A stretch of DNA of 64,000 nt from an uncultured Bacteroidales bacterium (GCA_900317125.1 ONFR01000003.1:186001-250000), one strand, 5' to 3'. Counted from the first letter of the stretch, positions 41,223-51,675 are shown. Notes: generated by a model from the sequence alone, not told the origin. Translations and numbers: made by a program.

Positions 41223-42224
41223 TCAGTCGCCCAGGGTGGCAACCATGACGGCCTTGATGGTGTGCATGCGGTTCTCGGCCTCGTCGAAGACGATGCTGTT
41301 CTCGCTCTCGAAGACCTCCTCGGTCACCTCGATGCCGTCCAGACCGAACTGCTTGTTGACGTCGCGTCCCACCTGGGTCTCCAGGTTGTGGTAAGCGGGC
41401 AGGCAGTGCATGAACTTGCACTTGGGGTTGCCGGTGTTCTTCATCATCTGTGCATTCACCTGGTAAGGCATCAGCAGGTCGATGCGCTCTTTCCACACCT
41501 CGGCGGGTTCGCCCATGGAGACCCACACGTCGGTATAGATAAAGTCGCAACCCTTCACGCCGGCCACGGGGTCGTCGGTGACTGTCACCTTGGCGCCGGT
41601 CTCTTTGGCAATCTCCTGGCATTTCTCAATCAGCCAAGCTTCGGGCTGCAGAGCCTTGGGGGCGATGATGCGGGTGTCCATACCCATCTTGGCACCGCCG
41701 ACCATGAGGCTGTTACCCATGTTGAAGCGGGAGTCGCCAACATAGGCAAAGGTCACCTGGTCGAGGGGTTTGCCGGCATGCTCCTGCATGGTGAGGAAGT
41801 CGGCGAGGATCTGGGTGGGGTGGCTCTCGTTGGTGAGGCCGTTCCAAACGGGAACGCCAGCGTATTTGGCCAGCTCCTCAACAGTCTCCTGCTTGAAGCC
41901 ACGGTACTCGATGCCGTCGAACATGCGACCCAGCACGCGGGCGGTGTCCTTCATGCTCTCCTTCACGCCGATCTGGCTGCCGGTGGGGCCCAGATAGGTG
42001 ACGTGAGCACCCTGGTCTTTTGCACCAACCTCGAAGGCGCAGCGTGTGCGGGTGGAGGTCTTCTCGAAAATCAGGGCGATGTTCTTACCCTTCAAAGTGG
42101 GCTGCTCGGTGCCGGTATACTTGGCGCGTTTCAGGTCGCGAGCCAAGTCGAGCAGATAGTTGAGTTCCTTGGGGCTGAAGTCTAAAATCTTCAGAAAATT
42201 GCGGTTTCTTAAATTGTAAGCCAT
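41223..42224 (-). CDS. argF: Ornithine carbamoyltransferase
   Basis: 333 residues, close to the Escherichia coli ArgF and catabolic ArcB type. Carbamoyl-phosphate loop STRTR (about 56 to 60), [29 protein letters not shown] (ornithine-binding region) and the catalytic HCLPAYH are all present. It interconverts ornithine plus carbamoyl phosphate with citrulline in the cytoplasm. The clustering with carbamate kinase points to the catabolic direction (ArcB), producing carbamoyl phosphate for ATP. The Bacteroides-type succinylornithine enzyme is excluded by the intact SMGE motif. Confidence 0.94.
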   Translation of the reverse strand: MAYNLRNRNFLKILDFSPKELNYLLDLARDLKRAKYTGTEQPTLKGKNIALIFEKTSTRTRCAFEVGAKDQGAHVTYLGPTGSQIGVKESMKDTARVLGRMFDGIEYRGFKQETVEELAKYAGVPVWNGLTNESHPTQILADFLTMQEHAGKPLDQVTFAYVGDSRFNMGNSLMVGGAKMGMDTRIIAPKALQPEAWLIEKCQEIAKETGAKVTVTDDPVAGVKGCDFIYTDVWVSMGEPAEVWKERIDLLMPYQVNAQMMKNTGNPKCKFMHCLPAYHNLETQVGRDVNKQFGLDGIEVTEEVFESENSIVFDEAENRMHTIKAVMVATLGD

Positions 42225-42244
42225 GTTATTGTTGTTTTAAATAA

Positions 42245-42664
42245 TTAATTGTTGTCTTCTTCAAATATTTGATTGTCTTTGTTCTTCTTATAGTATAGTA
42301 AATACACCAGCCATGCGATTGCACAGACTGCCACGCAGCCGACGCCGATAAGCATCATCTTATCGCCGCCAGGCCAATGCATAATGATGAACAGCACCCC
42401 TATCAGGGCAGCTGCAAGCGAGTATCCGGTGAGTGTCATCGCAAACTTCCAGAGGGGTGCTCCGACGCGATTGGTGCCGGGAAACATCTGTCCCAGAAAG
42501 AATGCCACTACAGCCAGTGTGCAGAAGCCTACCGTGAGCAGGGCATCGTGGTAATGCACACCCGCCAGCTTCAGCACCAAAGCCACCAGCAGCAGTACTC
42601 CGCCCATGATGGCCACCTTCAGCATGAAAGGTCTGAACTTTGGTGAGTTTGTGATTTGGTTCAT
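42245..42664 (-). CDS. Small four-TM protein with GldL-like motif
   Basis: 139 residues with four hydrophobic segments and a charged tail (YKKNKDNQIFEEDNN). The segment LFIIMHWPGGDKMMLIGV resembles the IMHWPG turn of GldL, a T9SS motor protein, and of small related membrane proteins. It is much shorter than GldL and lacks its coiled-coil part, so it is a relative at most. It lies between the carbamate kinase and OTC genes in the same direction. Confidence 0.6.
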   Translation of the reverse strand: MNQITNSPKFRPFMLKVAIMGGVLLLVALVLKLAGVHYHDALLTVGFCTLAVVAFFLGQMFPGTNRVGAPLWKFAMTLTGYSLAAALIGVLFIIMHWPGGDKMMLIGVGCVAVCAIAWLVYLLYYKKNKDNQIFEEDNN

Positions 42665-42674
42665 GATGATGCGA

Positions 42675-42746
42675 TATTCTGAGTAATCGGAGTATTCTGA
42701 TTATTCTGATTATTCGGAGTATTCTGATTATTCTGAGTAATCCGAA
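42675..42746. repeat. TATTCTGA-word repeat
   Basis: Reiterated variants of TATTCTGA and GTAATC(C/G)GA fill the spacer between the carbamate kinase stop and the GldL-like gene. The block ATTCTGAGTAATC occurs at both ends. Confidence 0.7.
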
Positions 42747-42750
42747 ACTG

Positions 42751-43686
42751 TTACTGCACGATGCGGGTGCCGCAGTTGGGGTTGTCCAGCTGGCCGGCCT
42801 CGGTGATGATGCACTCCTTGCCGCCGTTCTCGACGAACATGATGGCGGCGCGAATCTTCGGGGCCATGCTGCCCTCGGCAAAGTGACCCTCCTCGAGCAG
42901 TTTTTTGGCCTCGGCCACGGTGATGGTGTCGAGGGCCTGCTCATTCTCCTTGCGGAAATTGATATACACCTTGGGCACGTCGGTGAGGATGTAGAACTCG
43001 TCGGCGCCAATCTGCACGGCGCACAGGGCGCTGGCCAGGTCTTTGTCGATAACGGCCTCGATGCCGCGCACGCAGTCGTTCTCCTCCACTACGGGGATGC
43101 CGCCGCCGCCCACGGTCACCACGATATGACCGGCACGGGCCAGCTTCTGCACAATCTTGATGTTGTTGATGCGGGTGGGCTTAGGCGAAGCCACCACCTT
43201 GCGCCAACCGCGACCTTTGGGGTCTTCCTTGTACACGGCGCCGGTGGTCTTGGCTAACTCCTCGGCCTGTTCCTTGGTGTAGTAGGGGCCGACGGGCTTG
43301 GTGGGGTTCTGGAACATGGGGTCGAACTGGTTCACGGCCACCTGGGTCACCAGCGTCACCACATCGCGCTGGATGTCGTGGCGGGCCATCACGTTGCGCA
43401 GACCCATCTCAATGAGGTAGGCGATGGAGCCTTGGGTCTCGGCCACGCAGAAATCCATAGGCATGGCCTCGATACCGGCGCGCTTGCCCTCTTCGTGCTG
43501 CAGCATCACATTGCCCACCTGGGGACCGTTGCCGTGCCCGATGACGATGTTATAGTTGCGCTTCAGCAGATTGTACAGCGACTCGCAAGTCTGTTCCACA
43601 TTCTCTATTTGTTCTTGATAAGTGCCCTTTTGGCCGCTACGCAACAGCGCATTGCCGCCAAAAGCCACCACTGCCAATTTTCTCAT
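42751..43686 (-). CDS. arcC: Carbamate kinase
   Basis: 311 residues. AFGGNALL near the N terminus, IGHGNGPQVGNVMLQHE, VVASPKPTRI, GGGGIPVVEE and DKDLASALCAVQIGADEFYI with the C-terminal FVENGGKECIITEAGQL are diagnostic. It makes ATP from carbamoyl phosphate and ADP, releasing ammonia and CO2. It is first in the run that continues with the GldL-like gene, OTC, the four-helix-bundle gene and the transporter. No arginine or agmatine deiminase is in the cluster. Confidence 0.96.
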   Translation of the reverse strand: MRKLAVVAFGGNALLRSGQKGTYQEQIENVEQTCESLYNLLKRNYNIVIGHGNGPQVGNVMLQHEEGKRAGIEAMPMDFCVAETQGSIAYLIEMGLRNVMARHDIQRDVVTLVTQVAVNQFDPMFQNPTKPVGPYYTKEQAEELAKTTGAVYKEDPKGRGWRKVVASPKPTRINNIKIVQKLARAGHIVVTVGGGGIPVVEENDCVRGIEAVIDKDLASALCAVQIGADEFYILTDVPKVYINFRKENEQALDTITVAEAKKLLEEGHFAEGSMAPKIRAAIMFVENGGKECIITEAGQLDNPNCGTRIVQ

Positions 43687-43824
43687 ATCTATATATAATA
43701 TTAATCTATAATCAGTTATAAACCTCGAACAACAAGTGTTTGAGATTGCAAATTTACACTATTTTTTCAAATTACTAACAACTCAGCAATAAATAAATGC
43801 ACTTCTTTAGCTGGAAGAAACGTT

Positions 43825-43938
43825 TCAGGTAAGCCGAATGCCGATGAACTTGTCGGTAAGGCGCGTCAAGAGGGTGTCCGCCTCGACTAAACAAACAGTT
43901 CTTCTTGCCCCTCTGGCAGCGGCTGTTTCCTTGGACAT
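43825..43938 (-). CDS. Possible 37-residue protein with strong Shine-Dalgarno
   Basis: Frame MSKETAAARGARRTVCLVEA then DTLLTRLTDKFIGIRLT, preceded by AAAAAGGAGGGCATC, a stronger ribosome site than any neighbour. It lies in the 495-base spacer 43687 to 44181, which otherwise holds only AT-rich sequence and the promoter of the next gene. No homology is recognised. It may be a gene remnant. Confidence 0.25.
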   Translation of the reverse strand: MSKETAAARGARRTVCLVEADTLLTRLTDKFIGIRLT

Positions 43939-44152
43939 GATGCCCTCCTTTTTTACTATTACATAATGACGAAACAAAAAAGATGTTGTGTGCAAGTAAA
44001 AATAGGTTGCAGGGTATAGGTGTAAAGCAATCCGTTTTGTCGAAAAAGAAAAAAAATGTCTCTTCTGTCACTTTTCGTTTATAAAATGGCTCTAATGGGG
44101 CAAATTGAATGTTTATTTGTATTGGAAAAGTAACCGTATAAAAAAAAATGTG

Positions 44153-44160
44153 TATTTTTG
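44153..44160 (+). promoter_or_regulatory. -7 promoter box for the large adhesin
   Basis: TATTTTTG followed by CAAATTG, 22 bases before the ATG; it matches TAnnTTTG. Confidence 0.65.
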
Positions 44161-44181
44161 CAAATTGAAAATTGAATAGAT

Positions 44182-47100
44182 ATGTTGAAAAGAATGTTAT
44201 CAGTATTGGCACTTGGCGTGCTGCTGGGTGCTGAGATGCAAGCTCAAAAGGTTGTCGACACGTGGGGATTTACCACAGGTGTGGACACCTCATTGTGGAT
44301 GGACATCACTGGGATGGACTCTACCCTCATCGACGGCAACAACACGACGACGGGGATTTCTAATGTGTGCAACATCGGGTTTCCCTTTACATTTGGGGCT
44401 ACTACCCACACCCAGTTCTCGGCCAATACCAACGGCACCGTCAGGCTTGGTTCGGGCATTGCGTCTCCCGGCTCTTATAACCAACCATTGGGGTCGAACA
44501 TTTCCAATGGCCCCAAGATTGAGCCTTTCGGGCGGCGTGGCCGTTACGACGACAGCTGCTATACCCGCATGGCGTTGCTGGGCGACAGTGGCAGTCGCGT
44601 GCTGGTGGTGGAGGCAAGGGTGAAGGAGTACTCCAGCAACCTCTATCCTGGGTATTACAGTTACCAGGTGCAACTGTTTGAGACGGGAGCCCTGCGCATT
44701 GTATATGGCGAAAGCGACAGTACGGGTTATGACGGTACTTCGCAGAACGGTGTGTCGGCAACGCGGGGCAATACTGTTGACAAAGATGTCGTGTTCATTG
44801 ATTTTGCTACCCACACAGTGTCGCGCTTAGATGTGGCCTGTACGCTGACCAATGCCGTGGCATCGTGGCCTGAAAGGGGACGCTGGTATATGCTTGCGCC
44901 CGACAGCGCCGCATGTCCCTACCCGCCAAGCGTAACTTCCACCAATCAAGACCCTACGGGCATCTGGTTGCAAAACAGCTACGGAGGACTGGCCGACCTG
45001 CGGGTGATGATACCGTCGGCAGGCATCGACACCATTTGGCCGATGGAGGACAGCTACTTCTTCCTTGGTGGAGGCTTCGACCCCACCACCACCTATTATG
45101 GCACTGTGCAGAGCGTATGCGACAGCGGCCGTACCAGCTACCGCACACGCCAGTTTCAGTTCACCACCGGCTGTGGCCCTGTGATACACCTGCCCTGGAG
45201 CGAAGACTTCGGGACCTCGACCACCACCTCGTGCTGGGATGTGTCGCAGTACACCTCTACCAATACGAAATGGAGACGTGTGGGTAGCGCCATGCGAGGT
45301 GGTGCGGCATCATCGACGGCAACCCCCTTCAACGAACACATGGTGTCTCCAGTGTTTCTCTTGCCCGATTCGGACGGCATCTTCCTCTCTTGGGACTATA
45401 AGTCGGAGGAGTTTGTGAAAGCCCCACATGTGGAGGTGCGCATTGTGCCATGTTCCGCCGACGGCACGGTGGACAGCGGGGTGTGGACGACATTGCTAAC
45501 GCTCGACGACTACGTGGCAAACTATACTCAACAGCATGTATCTCTTGACCCTTGGCGTGGAGAGTATGTGAAAGTGGACTTTGTCCTCACTGGGATATGG
45601 GGCAAATATGCCTGGGTGGACAATGTGATGCTTCGTCTGCAACAAAGTCCTCTTGCCGAACTGCAAGCACCCACCATTGCCCATGTGGGCGACAGCGTGA
45701 ACTATGTTGCTACCATGTCTGAGGGTGTGGACAGCGGCGTGGTGTACTCTTGGCATTCCAGCCTGCTGAACCAGACTTCGACGGCTGTAGGCGGCTGGTC
45801 AGTGGTGTATACGGAGGCGGGGACTGACACAATCACCTTGGTGATAACCAATGTATACGGTTCTGACACGGTCACCGCCGTGGTGTATGTGGTGGACTGC
45901 AACCCCGTCACCGCCCTGCCCTGGGAGGACGGCTTTGCACACACCGACGACTGTTGGGTGATAAGCGGGTGGCAGAAGGAGACGACCTACGCCTTCCACG
46001 ACGAGGAAAATGCATACCGCCAGTTTCAAAACGTGATGTATGCATCCAGCACGGGTGCCTACATGCTGTCGCAACCCATCAGCCTTCCCGACTCGGGCAT
46101 GCACAATATGAAACTGTGGGTGGAATGTGCCTCACCTTTGACTGTGCTACTCAGCCCTACAGCCGACACCGCCATTGCCTCGTTCACCGACACCTTGTTC
46201 ACCGACATGCATTCACGCAACCAATCCGAGCTATGGTGGCAGGTGGCCGACCTTGAGCCCTATGCCGGTCAGACGGTGAGAATAGGCCTGTTCAAAGAGG
46301 CCGGACTGCAGGCGTTCGTAAACAGGGTGAAGATAGACTATGATACCCTGCCTGTACTGTGGCAGGTGGTGGTGCCATCACTGGGCAGTACTGACTCGAC
46401 GACAGTGTGCAGTGCAGCGCTACGGCGTGGCTCCACTGACAGCCTGACTGTCACATGGCATTCTACCCTCTTGGACAGCACTTGGGTTGTGAATGGGGAT
46501 TATTCCATCGGCATCCATTACCCCTTCGGAGGTATAGACACGGTCACCGTGGTAGCTGCCAACGCTTACGGGGCAGACACGGTGACGAAAACGGTGAGGG
46601 TTAGCGACTGCAACCCTGCCACCTCCTTGCCCTGGATGGAGGATTTCAGTGACGAAGCGTTGTGCTGGTACAAGCCACAGGGCAGCAATTGGTACACAAC
46701 CACATGGTCGGGCAACCGATACTTGTACCTCAATGTGCTAAATGACACATTGAGCAACTGGATTTTCTCAAAAGAGATAGTCTTACCAGCGGACACGAAC
46801 CTGCTTCCGCGCCTGTTTTGGAGACCCTCCTGGCTTCTCACCTTGGACATAGGCGTGTATGACCACCTACGGTACAGCGTGATGATAACCACCGACAACG
46901 ACTACACCGACACGACGAATTACACCGTTCTTTATACCGACAACTTGAGACGTTCCCGGTTCGGGTTCGACGACCTTCTCAGCGTCAGCTTGGCCGATTA
47001 TGCCGGTCAGCATATCCACATTGCCTTCCGCAGCTATCCCCACCATTTGATACGCACCGTGAGTGTGCATGACCAATATATCAATATTGACGATGTGCTT

Positions 47101-50100
47101 ATCCGCACCACCGAGGTGCCTGTGGTGTCGGTGGCAGCCGACGCCAACAGGTACTATTACGGCGACACCGCCACCTTTACCGCCACCCTTATCGAGGGCA
47201 ATAGGGCTGGGGTTTCGTATACCTGGCACTCTACGCTGCTCGACAGCACACTGACCACCACTACGGGAAGCCTTCGCCTTACGTATGGCTTGCTGGACGG
47301 CACCGACACCGTCAGCGTTGTTGCCACCAATGCGTACGGCAGCGACACGGCATGGGTCGTGGTACGTTCACAAATGATTACCACTCCATCCATAACAGGA
47401 TTTACAGCAGAGGGCAAGGTGTTTAGGCAGGGACTTGACAAAGCCGAGGTGGGCGACACGGTTGACTATCTGATTACCCGCAACAACTGCATAGCTACAG
47501 GAGTGGCCTACAGCCTGCACTCTACTTTGTTGGACACCTCCGTCACGGTGAGTACCGTTGAAGAAACCGTCCACATCCCGTTGGTTTATACCATCGAAGG
47601 AATAGATACCCTGACGGCCACCATCGCCAACATCTTCGACACCACCACCTCGTCCACCGCGTTGCGACTGATGGTGAGCAACTGCCCGGGTGTCAGCGTG
47701 CCTTTCTTTGAGGATTTTGAAGGCATAGGTGAGGAAGGCGATCAGATACCCTGTTGGCCTGGATGGTGGATACTGAGTAACCTTAGCGACACAAATCATA
47801 CCGCCTATCCGGGCGGGACAGCAAGTTTGCACCCGTTGCTTATCTCGCCTCTCATCACCCTACCGACTGACACCCTCGGATTGCAGCTCTCGTGGTATAG
47901 CCACCCCGCCAATTACTCTTCTACAAATTTACCTGTCAAGGTATTAATATCACCCACTGGTGGGAAAGACTATGATGACTTTACAGACACACTGTTTGTG
48001 GGGAATGTACCAAATGACGACTACCACGCTGTGCTGCTCGATGATTATCTGGGTGAGCAGATACGTTTCGCTTTCAATTATAATTGGGGCTACGAATTTT
48101 CGATAGACAACATCCGTGTGGACTACGACCGCTCAGCCCCCCAGCTGGTTATTAACATGCCGGATACCGTCTACACCTACGACAGCCTATCGGTCGTTGC
48201 CACGCTTGCCGCAGGGTCGCCACAAGGCTTTGCCTATAGCTGGCACTCTTCTATCGGAACTGTTGTTGGGACAGGCGACAGTGTGACACTCTTCTATACT
48301 AACGTTGGTACCGATACCCTCACTGTTGTCGCCACCAACGACTACGGTTCCGACACCGCTATGCTGACGGTGGAAGTGGTCAATTACCCCTTTCCGCTGG
48401 CTTCTATCAGTGGCCCCAGCTATGTGGAAACAGGCGACACGCTATTGTTGACAGCCGTTCTTAACGACTGCTCCCAGTATGGGCTGGGCGTAAGCTGGCA
48501 TTCGTCGCTGACGGGCGATAGCGCGGTCGGCTATCTTTTCCAACAGGTATATAGCTCTGGCGGCATCGACACCGTCACCTTGATGGTGAGCAACTACTTC
48601 GGTGCCGATACCGCTATATGGGTGATTAGGGTGCTCGACTGCAGCGGGATAGCATTGCCCTATCACGAAGACTTTGAGGGGGTGACTGCCGTGTCGTCAT
48701 CGACTGTTGGCTATTTGCCTGGTTGTTGGAGCTACAACTGGAATGGCAGCAATGCAGCCTACGCCCCGCATGTGATTACCACTGGTGGCTACCAATTCCT
48801 GAGCGGTATTCCCAACAATGCCCTCCTGCTCCTTGCCGGCAGTGCTACAGGCCATGGAAACCAAGCCGAAGTGGTGCTGCCGCTGTTTGCAGACAGTCTG
48901 CAGCACCTCTCTATTGCCTTTGACTATTGGAGCGAGTCGTCCGGAACACTGACAGTAGGGTATCTGTATGATAGCTTGTTCCATGCCGTTGCCACTATCC
49001 CCAACCATGGGGGCAACTACCTGCGCGACACCGTCAATTTCGCCTCAGCCATCAGCCCCGATGGTCGTATTGCGCTGCAATGGAGCCATGCCACTTCGTA
49101 TTGGGGTGTGGCGATAGACAATGTGGATGTGTTTTCCGACAACACCATCTATATCTATCAACCCGACAGCCTGATGGTCGACAGCATCGATGTCGTCTCG
49201 GCACGGGTGTCGTGGGGTGCTGTGACGGGTGCCACCGCTTACCACGTTGTGGTGGACAGTGTGGTGGACACGGTGGTTGGCAGTCGCTCATTCGGCCTCA
49301 CAGGGCTGGTGCCGCATACTACATACACTGTGCGCGTGGCGGCAATTGTAGGAACCGACACCGGTCGCTATGCCACTACCACCTTCACCACCCTCTGCGG
49401 CATCCAGTTGCCATACTACAACGACTTCAGCCAAGGCAACAATTCCATCGACTGCTGGACCAACTACCGTACTGCGACTGAAATCTATCAGCAGCAACTT
49501 TCCATCGCCATTGATGCCTATTCGGTATGCCAGATGGCAACACCTGTTATCCAGGCTCCCGGCAACAGTCTGTTCGTCACTTTTCAGTTGAAGAGGAGAG
49601 ACTCTTGGCGCGAAGTGAGCCTCATCGTGGGTGCCATGACCGACCCGACGGATGCCAGCACATTTATGCCTATCGACACCTTTGCAGTGGGCAGTTCATG
49701 GACAGAGTGCCAATTCAACACACGCGGTCTCGGTACCACCCCGCTTGCCATTGCCTTCCGCCCCTACAACTCGTATGATGACCTCTTGATTGACGACCTT
49801 CTTATCGAGTCGCCCACTCCATGCGCCAGTCTCCTCTCGGTCGATGCTACCGTACTCAGCGCCACTTCGGCAGAGCTCAGCTGGGAGTATGACATTGAGA
49901 GCGATATGCCCATCACAGGGGCTTTGATTACACTCTACGACCTCACCTCGGGTGACACGACCCTGTTCATGGCTCACGGCACCGACACCACACTCAGCGG
50001 TCTGCCACTGCTGCATACCTTCAGGGCCGACATCAGCACCCTGTGCGACACTGTCGCATCCGAAGCACTTAGCGTCACCTTTACACCCGAACCGATGGCA

Positions 50101-51411
50101 TGTGCCGAGGTACAGGGAGATAATGTCTATGTAATTGCCCATCCCATACAGAACACCGACGACTATGGCTATAGCCAGATGCTTTACCCTGCCGACCTAG
50201 CCGTTTCGGTCGACACGCTCTATGGCATCGCCTTCCGCTTCACAGGAGCAGATGATTCAGAGCCTCGTCTCATTGATGTCTATATCGGACAAACGACTGC
50301 CGACACGCTCACCACTCCCATCAGTGCCAACTATCTCACCTTGGCGTTGCAGAACTATTCGTTCATAACATCAGGCCACGGATGGGTGAAGCTTCCATTC
50401 TCCAACCCTGTGGTACTCGATGGGGTAAGTAACCTTGTTGTAGCCATTGACGACAATACGGGTGCCACTGGTTTCAATGCAATGAATTTCGGAGCACACC
50501 AGTCAGGAATAGGAAACATTTTAACCTACAATGGCTGGCCAGCAGTCAATGTTGACCCCTACACGCTTGGTTTCACCGTGTCGAGCAGCAGCAACATCCC
50601 CGACATCCAACTGTTGGGACACTGCGTCACCGAACGATGCCTGCCGCCTGTCGTCAGCGTGGAGCCCGACACCAACAGCCTCTCCGTCGCTTGGGTACAG
50701 CGTGGCAGCGAGAGCCTGTGGCGCGTGGAATACCGCGAGGAGCGCGACAGCACTTGGACGGTAGTGGACAGTGTTGCCAACACTACGTATGCCATCATGG
50801 GTCTCAATGCCGGCACGCGTTATCAGGTACGAGTCGGCTCCGTGTGCAGCGACAACAATATCGCTTACAGCGATGTGGTGACAATAGCCACCCTCAACGG
50901 GGATTCCGACACTGTGTGGCATCAAGTCACCGTGACCACAAGTCCCGACGGCATAGCCGCGACATACGGTAGCGGTCGCTACGCCCATGGCGACACGGTG
51001 GAGATTGGATTCCATCTGCCCGATACTGCGGCCGAGGGCGGCTACTGGCAGTTCATTGGTTGGGACGACACCAATGCGACCGACAATCCCCGCAGGGTTG
51101 TTGTCGTCTCCGACACCCTCTTCACAGCCCTGTTCCAGTGGGTGGCCGACAGCGTGGGGATAGTTGATGTGGAAGGACTCACGAGGTGGGTGAGCGTCTA
51201 TCCCAACCCCGCCTCCCACACAGTTGTCATCCGTAGCGAAAGAGATTGCACCGTAGCCTTCCTGTCGGCTGATGGTCGTGAGGTGATGCGCATGGTGTGC
51301 CGTGCTGGCGACAACCCTGTCGACATCCAACACCTTGCCCAGGGAGTCTATTTCCTCCGCGTAATCGACCTCCACCAGCCTCCCATCAAGCTCATCGTGA
51401 CGAAGGAGTAA
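44182..51411 (+). CDS. Giant multidomain T9SS adhesin-like protein
   Basis: 2409 residues. A signal peptide is followed by WGFTTGVDTSLWMDIT, the same N-terminal domain as the protein at 13601. About five to six modules follow, each with a MAM/cleaved-adhesin (choice-of-anchor) domain opening with forms like LPWMEDFSD or LPYHEDFEG, plus an Ig/PKD-like domain with a WHS(T/S)LLDS motif and a NAYGSDT ending (motifs near residues 523, 760, 1015, 1115, 1355 and 1435). Two fibronectin-III domains lie near 1665 to 1735 and 2150 to 2245. An InlB-like FIGWDD repeat is near 2290. The last 80 residues (SVYPNPASHTVVIRS and GVYFLRV) are a T9SS type-A sorting domain. A surface adhesin or protease-like cargo is likely; no catalytic motif is seen. 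Confidence 0.88.
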   Translation: MLKRMLSVLALGVLLGAEMQAQKVVDTWGFTTGVDTSLWMDITGMDSTLIDGNNTTTGISNVCNIGFPFTFGATTHTQFSANTNGTVRLGSGIASPGSYNQPLGSNISNGPKIEPFGRRGRYDDSCYTRMALLGDSGSRVLVVEARVKEYSSNLYPGYYSYQVQLFETGALRIVYGESDSTGYDGTSQNGVSATRGNTVDKDVVFIDFATHTVSRLDVACTLTNAVASWPERGRWYMLAPDSAACPYPPSVTSTNQDPTGIWLQNSYGGLADLRVMIPSAGIDTIWPMEDSYFFLGGGFDPTTTYYGTVQSVCDSGRTSYRTRQFQFTTGCGPVIHLPWSEDFGTSTTTSCWDVSQYTSTNTKWRRVGSAMRGGAASSTATPFNEHMVSPVFLLPDSDGIFLSWDYKSEEFVKAPHVEVRIVPCSADGTVDSGVWTTLLTLDDYVANYTQQHVSLDPWRGEYVKVDFVLTGIWGKYAWVDNVMLRLQQSPLAELQAPTIAHVGDSVNYVATMSEGVDSGVVYSWHSSLLNQTSTAVGGWSVVYTEAGTDTITLVITNVYGSDTVTAVVYVVDCNPVTALPWEDGFAHTDDCWVISGWQKETTYAFHDEENAYRQFQNVMYASSTGAYMLSQPISLPDSGMHNMKLWVECASPLTVLLSPTADTAIASFTDTLFTDMHSRNQSELWWQVADLEPYAGQTVRIGLFKEAGLQAFVNRVKIDYDTLPVLWQVVVPSLGSTDSTTVCSAALRRGSTDSLTVTWHSTLLDSTWVVNGDYSIGIHYPFGGIDTVTVVAANAYGADTVTKTVRVSDCNPATSLPWMEDFSDEALCWYKPQGSNWYTTTWSGNRYLYLNVLNDTLSNWIFSKEIVLPADTNLLPRLFWRPSWLLTLDIGVYDHLRYSVMITTDNDYTDTTNYTVLYTDNLRRSRFGFDDLLSVSLADYAGQHIHIAFRSYPHHLIRTVSVHDQYINIDDVLIRTTEVPVVSVAADANRYYYGDTATFTATLIEGNRAGVSYTWHSTLLDSTLTTTTGSLRLTYGLLDGTDTVSVVATNAYGSDTAWVVVRSQMITTPSITGFTAEGKVFRQGLDKAEVGDTVDYLITRNNCIATGVAYSLHSTLLDTSVTVSTVEETVHIPLVYTIEGIDTLTATIANIFDTTTSSTALRLMVSNCPGVSVPFFEDFEGIGEEGDQIPCWPGWWILSNLSDTNHTAYPGGTASLHPLLISPLITLPTDTLGLQLSWYSHPANYSSTNLPVKVLISPTGGKDYDDFTDTLFVGNVPNDDYHAVLLDDYLGEQIRFAFNYNWGYEFSIDNIRVDYDRSAPQLVINMPDTVYTYDSLSVVATLAAGSPQGFAYSWHSSIGTVVGTGDSVTLFYTNVGTDTLTVVATNDYGSDTAMLTVEVVNYPFPLASISGPSYVETGDTLLLTAVLNDCSQYGLGVSWHSSLTGDSAVGYLFQQVYSSGGIDTVTLMVSNYFGADTAIWVIRVLDCSGIALPYHEDFEGVTAVSSSTVGYLPGCWSYNWNGSNAAYAPHVITTGGYQFLSGIPNNALLLLAGSATGHGNQAEVVLPLFADSLQHLSIAFDYWSESSGTLTVGYLYDSLFHAVATIPNHGGNYLRDTVNFASAISPDGRIALQWSHATSYWGVAIDNVDVFSDNTIYIYQPDSLMVDSIDVVSARVSWGAVTGATAYHVVVDSVVDTVVGSRSFGLTGLVPHTTYTVRVAAIVGTDTGRYATTTFTTLCGIQLPYYNDFSQGNNSIDCWTNYRTATEIYQQQLSIAIDAYSVCQMATPVIQAPGNSLFVTFQLKRRDSWREVSLIVGAMTDPTDASTFMPIDTFAVGSSWTECQFNTRGLGTTPLAIAFRPYNSYDDLLIDDLLIESPTPCASLLSVDATVLSATSAELSWEYDIESDMPITGALITLYDLTSGDTTLFMAHGTDTTLSGLPLLHTFRADISTLCDTVASEALSVTFTPEPMACAEVQGDNVYVIAHPIQNTDDYGYSQMLYPADLAVSVDTLYGIAFRFTGADDSEPRLIDVYIGQTTADTLTTPISANYLTLALQNYSFITSGHGWVKLPFSNPVVLDGVSNLVVAIDDNTGATGFNAMNFGAHQSGIGNILTYNGWPAVNVDPYTLGFTVSSSSNIPDIQLLGHCVTERCLPPVVSVEPDTNSLSVAWVQRGSESLWRVEYREERDSTWTVVDSVANTTYAIMGLNAGTRYQVRVGSVCSDNNIAYSDVVTIATLNGDSDTVWHQVTVTTSPDGIAATYGSGRYAHGDTVEIGFHLPDTAAEGGYWQFIGWDDTNATDNPRRVVVVSDTLFTALFQWVADSVGIVDVEGLTRWVSVYPNPASHTVVIRSERDCTVAFLSADGREVMRMVCRAGDNPVDIQHLAQGVYFLRVIDLHQPPIKLIVTKE

Positions 51412-51424
51412 GGTTTTGAATTCG

Positions 51425-51476
51425 TTAATGCGTGAATGTGTTAATTAGTTAATCGATTAACACGTTCACGCATTAA
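51425..51476. terminator. Hairpin of TTAATGCG words after the giant adhesin gene
   Basis: TTAATGCGTGAA (51425 to 51436) pairs with TTCACGCATTAA (51465 to 51476), extended by TGTTAAT/ATTAACA inside. Same word family as 38909 and 62727. The spacer onward to 51675 shows TTTCTATTT-type words and no gene. Confidence 0.65.
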
Positions 51477-51675
51477 GATTTTACCGCATTTGAAAAGACT
51501 AAAAACACGCTTTGCTAACCCTATGTAGTCTAGCCTTTTATGTTCTATGTATTTTCTATTTCCTTTCTATTTGTTTTCTACATTATTTCTTAGAGAGAAA
51601 ACAAATACAAACAGATTATTAGGAAATCGAAAACGCTGAAGGGTGTGATGTACGCAGGTCGGTCGGTTGTTCCAA

